Source: Nitrospira sp. CG24C (GTDB lineage Bacteria; Nitrospirota; Nitrospiria; Nitrospirales; Nitrospiraceae). From it: DNA of 43,903 nucleotides. The stretch covers positions 910,355-954,257 of the forward strand of contig NEWR02000009.1 in assembly GCA_002869885.2 (NCBI GenBank), given 5' to 3'. Below the pieces are notes generated by a model that saw nothing but the letters and a program-made list of their open reading frames with translations, did not search any database and had not been told where the DNA came from. The translations under genes and the position numbers were made by a program. Positions 1 through 9,010 of the stretch are shown here, piece by piece (position 1 is the first letter of the stretch; every line of letters starts with the position of its first letter).

Positions 1-284
1 CGGCACAGGCGGAAGGCACAACCGGCGGCAGCTACCTCTATGAACCGGGCGAAGCCGACCTCCTGAATATATTCATTCCCAAACATTTCCAGACGCAGAC
101 GTTTCGTATCTTGCTGGAATCAGCCGCAGCGGAGCATGGCGCCAGGATGGCAGCGATGGATGGCGCAACCAGGAACGCAGGACAACTGATCAAGAAAGTG
201 ACCTTGCATTACAACAAAACCCGCCAGACCGCCATTACCAAAGAATTGATGGACATCGTCGGCGGCGCAGAGGCGCTTAAGTAG
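1..284 (+). CDS. atpG: ATP synthase gamma subunit, C-terminal part
   Basis: The frame is open from the window edge (first full codon at base 3) to TAG at 282-284, giving about 93 C-terminal residues. They include NKTRQTAITKEL near the end and close with GGAEAL, the typical end of F-type ATPase gamma, whose C-terminal helix pairs with the N-terminal helix as the rotor shaft inside the alpha3beta3 head. The gene is followed on the same strand by atpD and atpC, the usual order for this operon. The start and upstream subunits lie outside the window. The fragment is intact in frame and I see nothing odd in it. Confidence 0.95.
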   Translation, partial: AQAEGTTGGSYLYEPGEADLLNIFIPKHFQTQTFRILLESAAAEHGARMAAMDGATRNAGQLIKKVTLHYNKTRQTAITKELMDIVGGAEALK

Positions 285-287
285 GTT

Positions 288-1821
<1,534 letters not shown>

Positions 1822-1824
1822 GCA

Positions 1825-1919
1825 GCGGGCGAATCGAGCGTCCTCTTTGCTCGCGCAACGCGCGGTCTCAGAAGACCCTCGTTGGACGCGCGCAGTAGAG
1901 GACGCATCGATCCCCCCGC
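1825..1919. repeat. GC-rich structured element between atpD and atpC
   Basis: The outer arms (1825-1846 and 1897-1919) pair over about 22 bases, ending in GCGTCCTCT/AGAGGACGC. The core at 1844-1898 aligns base for base with the core of the element after atpC (2388-2440), with shared TTTGCTC, GAAG, CCTCG and CGCAGTAG blocks. An inner stem GGTCT/AGACC here corresponds to GCCCT/AGGGC there, so pairing is kept while sequence changes. Confidence 0.8.
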
Positions 1920-1948
1920 TTTCTGAGTGGAAGTAAGGAAATAGGGAT

Positions 1949-2362
1949 ATGGCAGGAACGTTCTTATTAGAAGTGGTGACGCCGGAGAAGTTGCTCTTGA
2001 GCCAGCAGGTGGATCAAATCATCGCCCCTGGCTCAGAGGGTGAGTTCGGCGTGTTGCCGGGACACTGTCATTTCCTTTCTACGTTGCGCATCGGTGAGCT
2101 GCACTATCGCGTGGGAGATCTGACCAACCATATGGCGATCCTCTGGGGATTCGCGGAAGTCACTCCCACAAAAGTCACGATCATGGCCGAGATCGCCGAG
2201 AAGGCCGAAGACATCGACGTGGGCCGCGCCCAAGCTGCCGTTGAAAAGGCCGAGGAACGACTCAAGGCCGGTGGACTGCCCTCCGAAGTTAAAGAAGCTG
2301 AAATCAGTCTTGAGAAAGCCCGCCTCCGCAAGAAGATCGCCGACCGCGCCCACAAGAATTAA
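1949..2362 (+). CDS. atpC: ATP synthase epsilon subunit
   Basis: This 137-residue protein is the epsilon subunit of the F1 central stalk, which couples to gamma and can inhibit ATP hydrolysis. It starts MAGTFLLEVVTPEKLLLSQ, with the beta-sandwich signature PGSEGEFGVLPGHCHFLS at about residues 27-44, followed by a two-helix C-terminal domain rich in Ala, Glu and Lys (residues 85-135). The length is normal. The start has an AAGGAAATAGG ribosome site. It is the last gene of the atp operon: a strong hairpin element follows at once, and the next gene has its own promoter-like sequence. Confidence 0.96.
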   Translation: MAGTFLLEVVTPEKLLLSQQVDQIIAPGSEGEFGVLPGHCHFLSTLRIGELHYRVGDLTNHMAILWGFAEVTPTKVTIMAEIAEKAEDIDVGRAQAAVEKAEERLKAGGLPSEVKEAEISLEKARLRKKIADRAHKN

Positions 2363-2364
2363 AG

Positions 2365-2464
2365 TTGGAACGACGCCCGTGCCGGTCCTTTGCTCCCGGA
2401 GCGCGCGCCCTCTGAAGGGCCTCGCTCGACGGCCGCAGTAGGACCGACACGGGCGTCGTTCCAA
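2365..2464. repeat. GC-rich structured element after atpC, possible terminator
   Basis: The outer arms 2365-2389 and 2440-2464 are complementary at 24 of 25 positions, and the single mismatch gives a G-U-type pair. The core is homologous to the element between atpD and atpC. Inner pairs GAGCG/CGCTC and GCCCT/AGGGC replace CAACG/CGTTG and GGTCT/AGACC of the other copy. There is no T tract, so a simple intrinsic terminator is not shown, though its position after the last atp gene would suit one. Confidence 0.85.
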
Positions 2465-2647
2465 GAAGAGGGTGCCATAGGAAACGGGAAAGAAACACGC
2501 GCGTAGTTGGAAATCCACCAGGCCCTCCCTGTTTGGCCCGTCTCGCTCGCCCCGCCTGTCTCGCGTCACGGGTCACTGGCCGTTCTCGTACGAGTGTGAA
2601 AGGTCAGGTTAGGCAATGACCTCAGGGTTTGTCTCCGATCGCTCAAC

Positions 2648-2676
2648 TTGACAGACCGACTGGTTTTAAGGATAAC
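2648..2676 (+). promoter_or_regulatory. Candidate sigma-70 promoter for the DUF2934 gene
   Basis: TTGACA (2648-2653) is followed after 17 bases by GATAAC (2671-2676), a perfect -35 and a 4/6 -10 box. It lies 29 bases before the DUF2934 start codon, which would give a short leader. This is a sequence match only. Confidence 0.5.
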
Positions 2677-2704
2677 AGGCGACGACATCGTAGGAGGGAG
2701 GCTC

Positions 2705-2923
2705 ATGAAGACCAGAAATCCTGACACCCAGCCTCTGGAGGAGGGAAACCTCTCGCCCGAGCCTGAGTCCATGCAGAAGTATTCGGATGAGGTGAGGGAA
2801 CGGATCGCGAAAAAAGCCTACGAACTCTATGAGCAACGGGGACGACTGGGGGAGCGCGACGTGGAAGATTGGCTGAAAGCCGAGGAACTCGTCCGCAAGG
2901 AAATGAATAACACCGGTGAATGA
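2705..2923 (+). CDS. DUF2934 domain small protein
   Basis: This 72-residue acidic protein contains ERIAKKAYELYEQRGRL followed by ERDVEDWLKAEELV, the pattern of the DUF2934 family (a helix, a Gly-Arg turn, then a D-WLxAE helix). The family has no established function. The chosen ATG at 2705 has a strong AGGAGGGAG ribosome site 4 bases upstream; an upstream ATG at 2648 overlaps the candidate -35 box and is unlikely. It stands alone between the atp operon and a convergent lipoprotein gene. Confidence 0.75.
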   Translation: MKTRNPDTQPLEEGNLSPEPESMQKYSDEVRERIAKKAYELYEQRGRLGERDVEDWLKAEELVRKEMNNTGE

Positions 2924-2995
2924 AAGAGCTCCCGTCTCCCTGGTGAGCCATTTCGTTCACTGACCGACGTGCCCGCCATCGGCCATCCCTCCTGG

Positions 2996-3673
2996 TTAGA
3001 AGAAAATCGATTGCCAGAATGAAGTGACCCAATTCTTGAAGAAGGACAACCAGTCCTCTTCGGCTGGCTCTGGAGGCTGATTGCCTGCCGACTGCGGCTT
3101 GGGGTTCGCCGCGGGCTGATTTACTGGTGCAGCCGTTGTCGTCACTGTCGGTTTGGGGACAGATTCGTTCGGAACTAGAGTGTGTACTGGAGGAACAAGG
3201 GCTGTTTGCGACGGTGGAGTGACTGATGATGTACTGAATTCATCTGCCTCACCAAGTTTTGACGTATGGTATTCCACGGCTGATTGCAGCCTGGCCTGCT
3301 CTTCGGTCGAATGTTTGACCGCGTACCGCAGGCTCTTCTGCTGGGTGGTCAGGTCTTGGATCGTGCGAGTGAGTTTGGTCAACCGTATTTGCGACGCGGC
3401 ACGCTCGGCCTTCACCGCCTTCCTGGCTTGCTTGAGCGCCGACGAGGCGACATCCCTTTCTCTTGCAATGCCAATCTGAAGTTGCTGGAGGTCGCTGACT
3501 TGTTGGGCGAGCTCCTGCGTTTCGGTGCTGACGCTGCGGAGTTCGGCTTTCGCCGCTTCAAGATCAGTGGCAGCGGTATCGTAGGTGCTCTGCGTTACAC
3601 ATGCGCCGGTCGTGAGTGTGGTGAGACACAACATCCCGATTGCTGCGGTTTGAATCTTTTTGCCTCGCCTCAT
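2996..3673 (-). CDS. Predicted coiled-coil lipoprotein of unknown function
   Basis: The 225-residue product begins with a basic, then hydrophobic segment ending in the lipobox LTTGAC, so Cys25 would be the lipidated residue of the mature protein. Residues 30-145 are rich in Ala, Glu, Gln, Lys and Leu and read as a coiled coil. They are followed by a Pro/Thr/Val/Ala-rich linker (about 150-205) and a hydrophobic C-terminus with WLSFFKNWVTSFWQSIFF-type aromatics. The shape resembles envelope lipoproteins that tether or span the periplasm, but I do not recognise a named family. It is convergent with the DUF2934 gene and followed upstream by a 360-base gap. Confidence 0.75.
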   Translation of the reverse strand: MRRGKKIQTAAIGMLCLTTLTTGACVTQSTYDTAATDLEAAKAELRSVSTETQELAQQVSDLQQLQIGIARERDVASSALKQARKAVKAERAASQIRLTKLTRTIQDLTTQQKSLRYAVKHSTEEQARLQSAVEYHTSKLGEADEFSTSSVTPPSQTALVPPVHTLVPNESVPKPTVTTTAAPVNQPAANPKPQSAGNQPPEPAEEDWLSFFKNWVTSFWQSIFF

Positions 3674-4035
3674 GGTGTTGCCCTCATCGCGCTCGCTCAG
3701 GATTCCGCCTTCTGTGACTCCGACATCTCATTGCTCGAAGGGTACTTTTTCAGCAGTTATCATCCGGGAACAATTGAATAGGACATGAATGGAAAATGCC
3801 CAGCTTCGATGATAATCAGTATAATTTTTGATGCGAACGTGCAAGCAAAACATCGTTTTCTGCACGAATCCCGCGCGAGCGCACAGTTTTAACTGCCCGC
3901 ATGGGAAAAGATGCAACTCGACATGCCGAAGTTGGGCAGGTGAGAAATTGTTGAGAAACCGGCTAACCTTCCGATTGCAATTGAGCCTCATGTGCAGTAG
4001 CGTGGCCGGAACCAGTTAGAGAAAGCTGTTTAGCT
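3674..4035. other. Intergenic gap between divergent lipoprotein and rluD genes
   Basis: No coding sequence is convincing here. The stretch is AT-richer than its flanks around 3800-3850 and contains a TATAAT at 3820-3825 without a good -35 box. It presumably holds the divergent promoters of the lipoprotein gene and rluD. Confidence 0.5.
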
Positions 4036-5001
4036 ATGGTGACTGAGTTTGTCGTGACGGCTGGTGAACAGCCCAAGCGATTGGATATTTTCCTGGTCAA
4101 TCGTGAACCCAAGTTATCGCGGTCGGCTGTGCAACGGTTGATTGGGCAGGGGCGTGTGCGGATCAACGGTCAGGTCGTCAAGCCCAGTCAAAAAATCAAG
4201 CCTGGCGATATGATCGCCTTCGATATTCCGAAAGCGGAGCCACTGGAACTCAAGGGAGAGTCGATTCCACTTGAGATTCTCTACGAAGACGACGCGTTGC
4301 TGCTGCTCAATAAACCGGCCGGTCTGGTGGTCCATCCCGCGCCGGGTCATTGGGCCGGGACGTTGGTCAACGCCCTCCTCCATCATTTTCAGACCTCCGG
4401 CGGCACGGTATCGACGATTGGCGGGAAAGAAAGACCTGGACTGGTCCATCGTCTGGACAAGGATACCTCAGGCGTGATGGTGATTGCGAAGACAGACGAA
4501 GCCCATCGTGCTCTTTCGGCTCAATTTAAATATCACACGATCACACGAGTGTACGAGGCACTGATCTCAGGCGTGCCTAAAAAAGGACATGGGTTGATCG
4601 AGCTGGCTATTGGCCGTGACAAGAAGGAACGGAAAAAATTCTCAGCGCACACGGCGCGCCCAAAAGAATCTGTAACGGAATACAAGGTTGACCATCGTTT
4701 CGGAAAACTGGCCTCCCACGTACTGTTGTACCCACGTACAGGCAGGACGCATCAGCTCCGTGTCCATCTGACATCCCTGGGCCATCCGATTCTTGGAGAT
4801 CAGACCTACGGCGGAAAGAAAGTCTGCATGGTAGAGGATATCGAGATCCCTCGCGTGATGTTGCATGCGAGGACCCTCGGCTTCCGTCACCCCTCCACCG
4901 GTGAGTTTCAGGAATATACAAAGCCGTTTCCATCCGACATTGAGCTGGTGGTTCAGGCCCTTGATAGTCTCACACCTCCTCACGGCGTCGGAAAGTCTTG
5001 A
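4036..5001 (+). CDS. rluD: RluD-family 23S rRNA pseudouridine synthase
   Basis: This 321-residue enzyme should convert specific uridines of large-subunit rRNA to pseudouridine. Residues 13-65 form an S4 RNA-binding domain (RLDIFLV ... RSAVQRLIGQGRVRING). The catalytic domain starts with LNKPAGLVVHPAPGH and carries the active-site motif VHRLDKDTSG, with the catalytic Asp at about 141, and later RTGRTHQLRVHL. Length and domain order match RluD rather than RluA. The ribosome site is weak, but no earlier start is available. A gene of unknown function follows 47 bases later on the same strand. Confidence 0.92.
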   Translation: MVTEFVVTAGEQPKRLDIFLVNREPKLSRSAVQRLIGQGRVRINGQVVKPSQKIKPGDMIAFDIPKAEPLELKGESIPLEILYEDDALLLLNKPAGLVVHPAPGHWAGTLVNALLHHFQTSGGTVSTIGGKERPGLVHRLDKDTSGVMVIAKTDEAHRALSAQFKYHTITRVYEALISGVPKKGHGLIELAIGRDKKERKKFSAHTARPKESVTEYKVDHRFGKLASHVLLYPRTGRTHQLRVHLTSLGHPILGDQTYGGKKVCMVEDIEIPRVMLHARTLGFRHPSTGEFQEYTKPFPSDIELVVQALDSLTPPHGVGKS

Positions 5002-5048
5002 CAGGTTCCTCAGCTTGGCTCATTCAATGCCACCTCGAAGGATAGGTC

Positions 5049-5471
5049 ATGCAAACTGCAGATGTGCTGGACGTGATAGGGGGATTGATTGCTCAGCTAA
5101 AGATCTATGCGTCAAAATTGCCGCCGATCGTTCACCTGTCGGCGGTGCCGACCGGCGTGAAGCCCAAGTTTGAGGCGATCGAAGAGTATGAAGAGATCGT
5201 CTCCCGATTCAGGAGCCAGAGCGCCGGAACTTCCTATAGAGGCCTGAATGAATTATTTGTGGAATCGCTGGAAGCCTTCGAAGTCGGCCGATTGCTCGGT
5301 TCGATTCATCCACTCCTCTCGGTGCTCGACCATCTGGAACGAATGCAGCGGGATAAAGAAATCGAATTCGGACGGAGCGACCAAGGACGCACAGGCGAGT
5401 ATCGATCCACGCTGAATAAAATTCTACCAGGTAACAAGCCGGAGCTGGACGGAGCCGGACGGGGAATGTAA
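5049..5471 (+). CDS. Conserved-looking hypothetical protein
   Basis: The 140-residue product is not a family I recognise. It is predicted mostly helical with an acidic middle (AIEEYEEIVSRF) and a charged C-terminus ending PELDGAGRGM, with no signal peptide or membrane segment. The start follows GAAGGATAGGTC, a fair ribosome site, and the gene lies 47 bases after rluD on the same strand, so co-transcription is plausible. An inverted repeat follows directly after the stop codon and could end the transcript. Confidence 0.6.
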   Translation: MQTADVLDVIGGLIAQLKIYASKLPPIVHLSAVPTGVKPKFEAIEEYEEIVSRFRSQSAGTSYRGLNELFVESLEAFEVGRLLGSIHPLLSVLDHLERMQRDKEIEFGRSDQGRTGEYRSTLNKILPGNKPELDGAGRGM

Positions 5472-5476
5472 GGCCG

Positions 5477-5544
5477 AAGTTTTGAGTTCTGCGTGTTGAG
5501 TGATGAGTTTCCTGCCAACTCAGAACTTATAACTCAAAACTTTT
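5477..5544. repeat. Inverted repeat of AGTT/TGAGT units
   Basis: AAGTTTTGAGTT at the left end and AACTCAAAACTT at the right end are perfect complements of 12 bases. The inner parts (GTTGAGTGATGAGTTT against AACTCAGAACTT) pair imperfectly. It lies between convergent genes just after the stop at 5471, so it may terminate both transcripts. It resembles the atpG/atpD element in unit sequence. Confidence 0.75.
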
Positions 5545-5559
5545 AACCTCGCTACCTGG

Positions 5560-5739
5560 TCAGTGGCCCATTTTAGGGCCGGCCGCGTTTTCACCTTGCG
5601 ATACGAGCTTGAAGCGAACCGTCGATCCGCATTGAGGACATTTTCCGCGGATGGTTTCCTCATCCAGCCGTTCGTACTGGTCTTCTGTCAGCCACATCAG
5701 CTGCGCGCACCTAGGGCAGGTTCGTACTTGCGTTGTCAT
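5560..5739 (-). CDS. Small zinc-ribbon protein
   Basis: The 59-residue product has two knuckles, CPRC near residue 8 and CPQC near residue 36, which together form a four-cysteine zinc ribbon. The ATG at 5739 is preceded by a good GAGGAAC ribosome site. A longer frame from 5811 adds an implausible N-terminus and runs into the start of the divergent GNAT gene. Such small ribbons often bind nucleic acid or protein partners, but the partner cannot be told here. Confidence 0.7.
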   Translation of the reverse strand: MTTQVRTCPRCAQLMWLTEDQYERLDEETIRGKCPQCGSTVRFKLVSQGENAAGPKMGH

Positions 5740-5801
5740 GATGTTCCTCGTACACTCCGCGTGATTTTGGTAGCTATACCTGGGAGCTAATCTAGTACAA
5801 G

Positions 5802-6233
5802 ATGCCTCCAACCCTCAAGCCCACCATCACCTTTTCTGAAAAGAAGAACCTCGACCCAGCCAAGCTCGTCCGCCTCTACCAGCAAGCGCCATGGGCCAAA
5901 GGACGAACCCTTGAGGATGCACGCGAGATGTTGCGCCACACCGATGTGGCCGTAACCGCTTGGGATGGGGATCTGCTGGTCGGATTTGGCCGGGTATTAA
6001 CCGACTATGTCTACCGGGCGACCATCTGGGATGTGATTGTCGACAAGACCCATCAGCGTCAGGGTGTCGGAGCAAACATTGTCCAGCGCATCTTGAACCA
6101 CCCCCGACTCAAGAAAGTCGAACTTTTCTGGCTCTGCACCCGCATGCCTGGCTTTTACGAAAAGCTCGGGTTTAGCTCGAAAGAACAGACAGGGATGGTT
6201 TGGAGCCGGTCCAAGCAAGGCCGACAGGAATAG
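5802..6233 (+). CDS. GNAT-family N-acetyltransferase
   Basis: This 143-residue protein has the GNAT fold order. A beta-strand pair around VAVTAWDGDLLVGFGRVL is followed by the acetyl-CoA-binding motif A, VDKTHQRQGVGANIV at about residues 80-94 (QRQGVGA is the pyrophosphate loop). The end carries GFYEKLGF, the usual motif B signature. The acceptor substrate cannot be inferred. The gene diverges from the zinc-ribbon gene and is followed by a strong hairpin at 6288-6316. Confidence 0.85.
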   Translation: MPPTLKPTITFSEKKNLDPAKLVRLYQQAPWAKGRTLEDAREMLRHTDVAVTAWDGDLLVGFGRVLTDYVYRATIWDVIVDKTHQRQGVGANIVQRILNHPRLKKVELFWLCTRMPGFYEKLGFSSKEQTGMVWSRSKQGRQE

Positions 6234-6287
6234 CGAGCCTTCTCCGAGTCCGGCATCATTTGTCTCTGTCCATCTATCAGACCTGAC

Positions 6288-6316
6288 GCGGAGCCCCCGC
6301 AAACCGGGGGCTCCGC
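6288..6316. terminator. Strong hairpin between convergent genes
   Basis: A perfect 12-base stem (GCGGAGCCCCCG/CGGGGGCTCCGC) with a 5-base CAAAC loop sits between the GNAT gene and the convergent outer-membrane gene. There is no T tract on either side, so it may act as a transcript-end stabiliser or a weak bidirectional terminator. Confidence 0.65.
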
Positions 6317-6346
6317 ATCACTCAAGCTACCTCGAGTATTCAGAAA

Positions 6347-6979
6347 CTAAAAGAAGAGCTTGGCGCCGAAGAGAAATCCGAAGGACGAGGCATTCCAATC
6401 GTTGTTGAGACCTCCACCCACAGTCGCATGTCCGTCATTGCGCTTATAGGCCATTTCCGCATTCAACGCAAACTGCTTGGTCAGCATATAATCAGCACCC
6501 CAGCCAAGTCTCCACGCAAACGTATTACTAGGGCTAATTTGGCTACCGGCGTTCCCTCCAAAGCCATTCACGTTTACCCCAAAGCTCATGTTGGCATAGG
6601 GAACGACCGGGCCGAATTTGACCGGACGGACTTCAACGGTCGGGAGCACAGAGACTGTATCTTGATGTCCAAGGTCGATTGACGGCTGCTCCACACTCAC
6701 TCCATGGCGTTCCCATTCCAACATCATACCCGCCAGGAGCCACTTGTTGAGGCTATACATGGCTTGGAAATTGACCAAGGATGCTACGTCGGTCGAGCTA
6801 TTAGTCGTCAATGATTGGGTCAATGGGGCAAATCCTGCACGCATACCGAGCACGACTTTGCCTTGTTCAATTCCACCCTGTTCCATCTTCCATTCTTCTG
6901 CCTTTGCTTGGCTGCCGGTGGCAAGCGCGCTCATCACCATGAAACCTGCCAAACCCCATCGAGCTATAACGATACCCAT
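6347..6979 (-). CDS. Outer-membrane beta-barrel protein
   Basis: The 210-residue product starts with a signal peptide (hydrophobic stretch ending ATGSQAKA at about residue 26). Alternating strands typical of small eight-stranded OmpA/OmpW-like barrels follow, such as GKVVLGMRAGFAPL, WLLAGMMLEWERHG and FAWRLGWGADYML. It ends FGAKLFF with a terminal Phe, the usual barrel-assembly signal. The start has a clear GGAGGG ribosome site. It is transcribed in the same direction as the znu operon but 300 bases downstream, so a link to metal uptake is only positional. Confidence 0.8.
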   Translation of the reverse strand: MGIVIARWGLAGFMVMSALATGSQAKAEEWKMEQGGIEQGKVVLGMRAGFAPLTQSLTTNSSTDVASLVNFQAMYSLNKWLLAGMMLEWERHGVSVEQPSIDLGHQDTVSVLPTVEVRPVKFGPVVPYANMSFGVNVNGFGGNAGSQISPSNTFAWRLGWGADYMLTKQFALNAEMAYKRNDGHATVGGGLNNDWNASSFGFLFGAKLFF

Positions 6980-7288
6980 TGAATAAACCCTCCGTAATGT
7001 ATTGGTATGAATGGCTTACAGAAACGCATTTCTCCGTGTCAGCAAAGCAAGTTCGGTACCCCGATCTCACTTCGCGCCATTGTGATCTGATGACCGGAAT
7101 TACCTATTCAATATGAATACTTACGGTCTTCAGCTTCCCTGGGTGATTTCGTAGCAGTCCTGGCGCCATTCCCTATGGGGAATAATGTCTCATCGCCGAC
7201 ACAGCATTGTATGGATTGCCCTACAGGATGAGAGCCAACATGGAAGTGGGCGAGAATTCAGATGGCAACGCGTGATATGGAGTTGAGA
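6980..7288. other. Intergenic gap upstream of the outer-membrane gene
   Basis: No gene is visible in this 309-base stretch between znuB and the outer-membrane gene. It holds the GGAGGG ribosome site of the latter and a short palindrome, ATTCCC-TATG-GGGAAT, near 7170-7185, which could be an operator or a weak hairpin. I see no strong promoter match. Confidence 0.4.
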
Positions 7289-8113
7289 TCAAGTAGCGGC
7301 AAGAGACTGCCGCTGCCGCTTGGGAGAAAAAATGACCGCGACAAAGAACAACACTGTGGCGAGCAACACAATGGCGGGGCCGGAGGGAATATCCCAGTAG
7401 GAGGAGATAAGGACTCCTCCCACTGAGCAGGTAATTCCAATGAGGACCGAATACCAGGTCAGCGTCGAGAGACTATGCGTCAGCTGGTAGGCGGTGGAAG
7501 CTGGAATCAGGATCATCGCGAAAACAAGAATCGCACCGACAGTCTTGAGCGATATCACCACCGTGAGCGCAATCAGGGTCAGTAAGAGAAAAAATATGCG
7601 TCGGGCCGGTACGCCGGAAGCTTCCGCCATTTCCTGGTCGAATGCAATAAAGTACAGTTCTTTCGAGAACAGCACAATCGCACCAATGACGACGATGCTC
7701 AACCCGGCAATTATGCCCAGCTCCTCACTAGTCACGGCAAGCACATTTCCAAAGAGATAGCCATAGATCTCGGCGTTATAGGTCTTCATGAGGCCGATGA
7801 AGAGAATGGCCAGTGCCATGGTGGCGGTATAGAGAATGCCGATGGAGACATCCAGCTTCATCCGGCCTTTTTCTTCCACCCATCCCGTGATCCAGACTGT
7901 GGCGAGACCAAAGAGAATGGCCATGAGCAGTGGCGGCCAGCCAATGAGATAGCCGAGCGCGACTCCAGCAAACGCGGCATGGGCCGTACCGGCTCCCATA
8001 AACGCCAGCCCTCGAAGCACGACGAAGACACCGATAACCGAGCAGAGCCCTCCCACCATCGCCGCAGCGAGGAGGGAGCGTTGCATGAAATCGTAGGTGA
8101 GGAGGTCAAGCAT
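7289..8113 (-). CDS. znuB: Zinc/manganese ABC transporter permease
   Basis: This 274-residue hydrophobic protein has about eight membrane segments and belongs to the ABC-3 permease family. Diagnostic stretches are RSLLAAAMVGGLCSVIG near the N-terminus and GVALGYLIGWPPLL, plus the conserved coupling region with GTAHAAFAG. It would form the membrane channel for divalent metal import with ZnuC and ZnuA. The start lies 12 bases after the znuC stop, so the genes are co-transcribed. The metal (Zn or Mn) is not settled by the permease sequence alone. Confidence 0.88.
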   Translation of the reverse strand: MLDLLTYDFMQRSLLAAAMVGGLCSVIGVFVVLRGLAFMGAGTAHAAFAGVALGYLIGWPPLLMAILFGLATVWITGWVEEKGRMKLDVSIGILYTATMALAILFIGLMKTYNAEIYGYLFGNVLAVTSEELGIIAGLSIVVIGAIVLFSKELYFIAFDQEMAEASGVPARRIFFLLLTLIALTVVISLKTVGAILVFAMILIPASTAYQLTHSLSTLTWYSVLIGITCSVGGVLISSYWDIPSGPAIVLLATVLFFVAVIFSPKRQRQSLAAT

Positions 8114-8125
8114 CGTGCAGAATAG

Positions 8126-8908
8126 TTAGTGATGATGGTGGTAATCCTCGACAATGACGAGGTCTTTCTCTGTAATAACAAGGTCTTTGCCATAGACCTG
8201 GCTGAGAATCTCGGGCTTCAGAACATCGGCAGGTGGGCCTGCAGCGTAGAGACGGGTCTTGAGGAGCACGAGGCGGTCCACCCGCGAACGGATCATATTG
8301 ATGTCGTGGGTGATCAAGAGGACAGTCAAACCCAACTCTTCGTGCAGATGCTGCACCAACTCGATGACGTTATGCTGCGTCGTGATGTCCAGTCCGGTCG
8401 TCGGCTCATCGAGCAGCAACACATCCGGTTGCTGGGCCAAGGCTCTGGCGATGAAGACCCGCTGCTGCTGTCCTCCGGAGAGGTGGCCCAGCGCGTCGTC
8501 TCGATGCCCCTCCATCCCCACATGAGCCAGGGCGTCCAGCGCGATCTTATGATCTTTCCCTGATGGCCGTGCGAACAGACCTAATGTGCCGTACCGCCCC
8601 ATCATGACGGTTTCCAGTACCGTGACGGGAAAGTTACGATCGACCACTCCCTTCTGAGGCAGGTAACCGATCCTGGCCCTGTGGTGACAGCGTAGCTCAT
8701 CACAGGCGCAATCGAAAATTTTCAGGTGCCCCTTCATTGGAGCCATCAATCCAAGGACCGCGCGGCAGAGAGTTGTCTTTCCTGATCCGTTGGGCCCGAT
8801 AACCCCTACGAACTCGCCAGATTGAATCTCAAGCGAGATATCCTCAAGTGCCACCACCCCAGGGAACCCAAAGGTGGCATGATCGAAATGAATGATAGGG
8901 GATGACAT
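8126..8908 (-). CDS. znuC: Zinc/manganese ABC transporter ATPase
   Basis: The 260-residue ATPase has Walker A GPNGSGKTT, signature LSGGQQQRVFIARAL, Walker B VLLLDEPTTGLD and the switch His in ITHDINMI, so it is complete. I chose ATG 8908; a TTG at 8938 would add ten unlikely residues. The C-terminus ends in four consecutive His residues after VEDY, which could bind metal, an unusual feature for the ATPase. It follows znuA after a roughly 100-base gap holding a hairpin and precedes znuB by 12 bases. Confidence 0.88.
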   Translation of the reverse strand: MSSPIIHFDHATFGFPGVVALEDISLEIQSGEFVGVIGPNGSGKTTLCRAVLGLMAPMKGHLKIFDCACDELRCHHRARIGYLPQKGVVDRNFPVTVLETVMMGRYGTLGLFARPSGKDHKIALDALAHVGMEGHRDDALGHLSGGQQQRVFIARALAQQPDVLLLDEPTTGLDITTQHNVIELVQHLHEELGLTVLLITHDINMIRSRVDRLVLLKTRLYAAGPPADVLKPEILSQVYGKDLVITEKDLVIVEDYHHHH

Positions 8909-8927
8909 AAGAATTATGAGAAGTCTG

Positions 8928-8991
8928 AAGGTCGTCAAGTTCGAAAATCTTCAAGTCTCCAGATTTTCTGAGCCAGCGACTTTATGACCTT
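8928..8991. repeat. Inverted repeat between znuA and znuC
   Basis: AAGGTC...AAGT...AAAATCT on the left pairs with AGATTTT...ACTTT...GACCTT on the right, with AAGTCT-like units repeated inside. It sits in the intercistronic gap of the znu operon and could adjust expression of znuCB relative to znuA, as hairpins between genes often do. Confidence 0.6.
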
Positions 8992-9010
8992 TGGACGTTA
9001 CGATTTTTGA

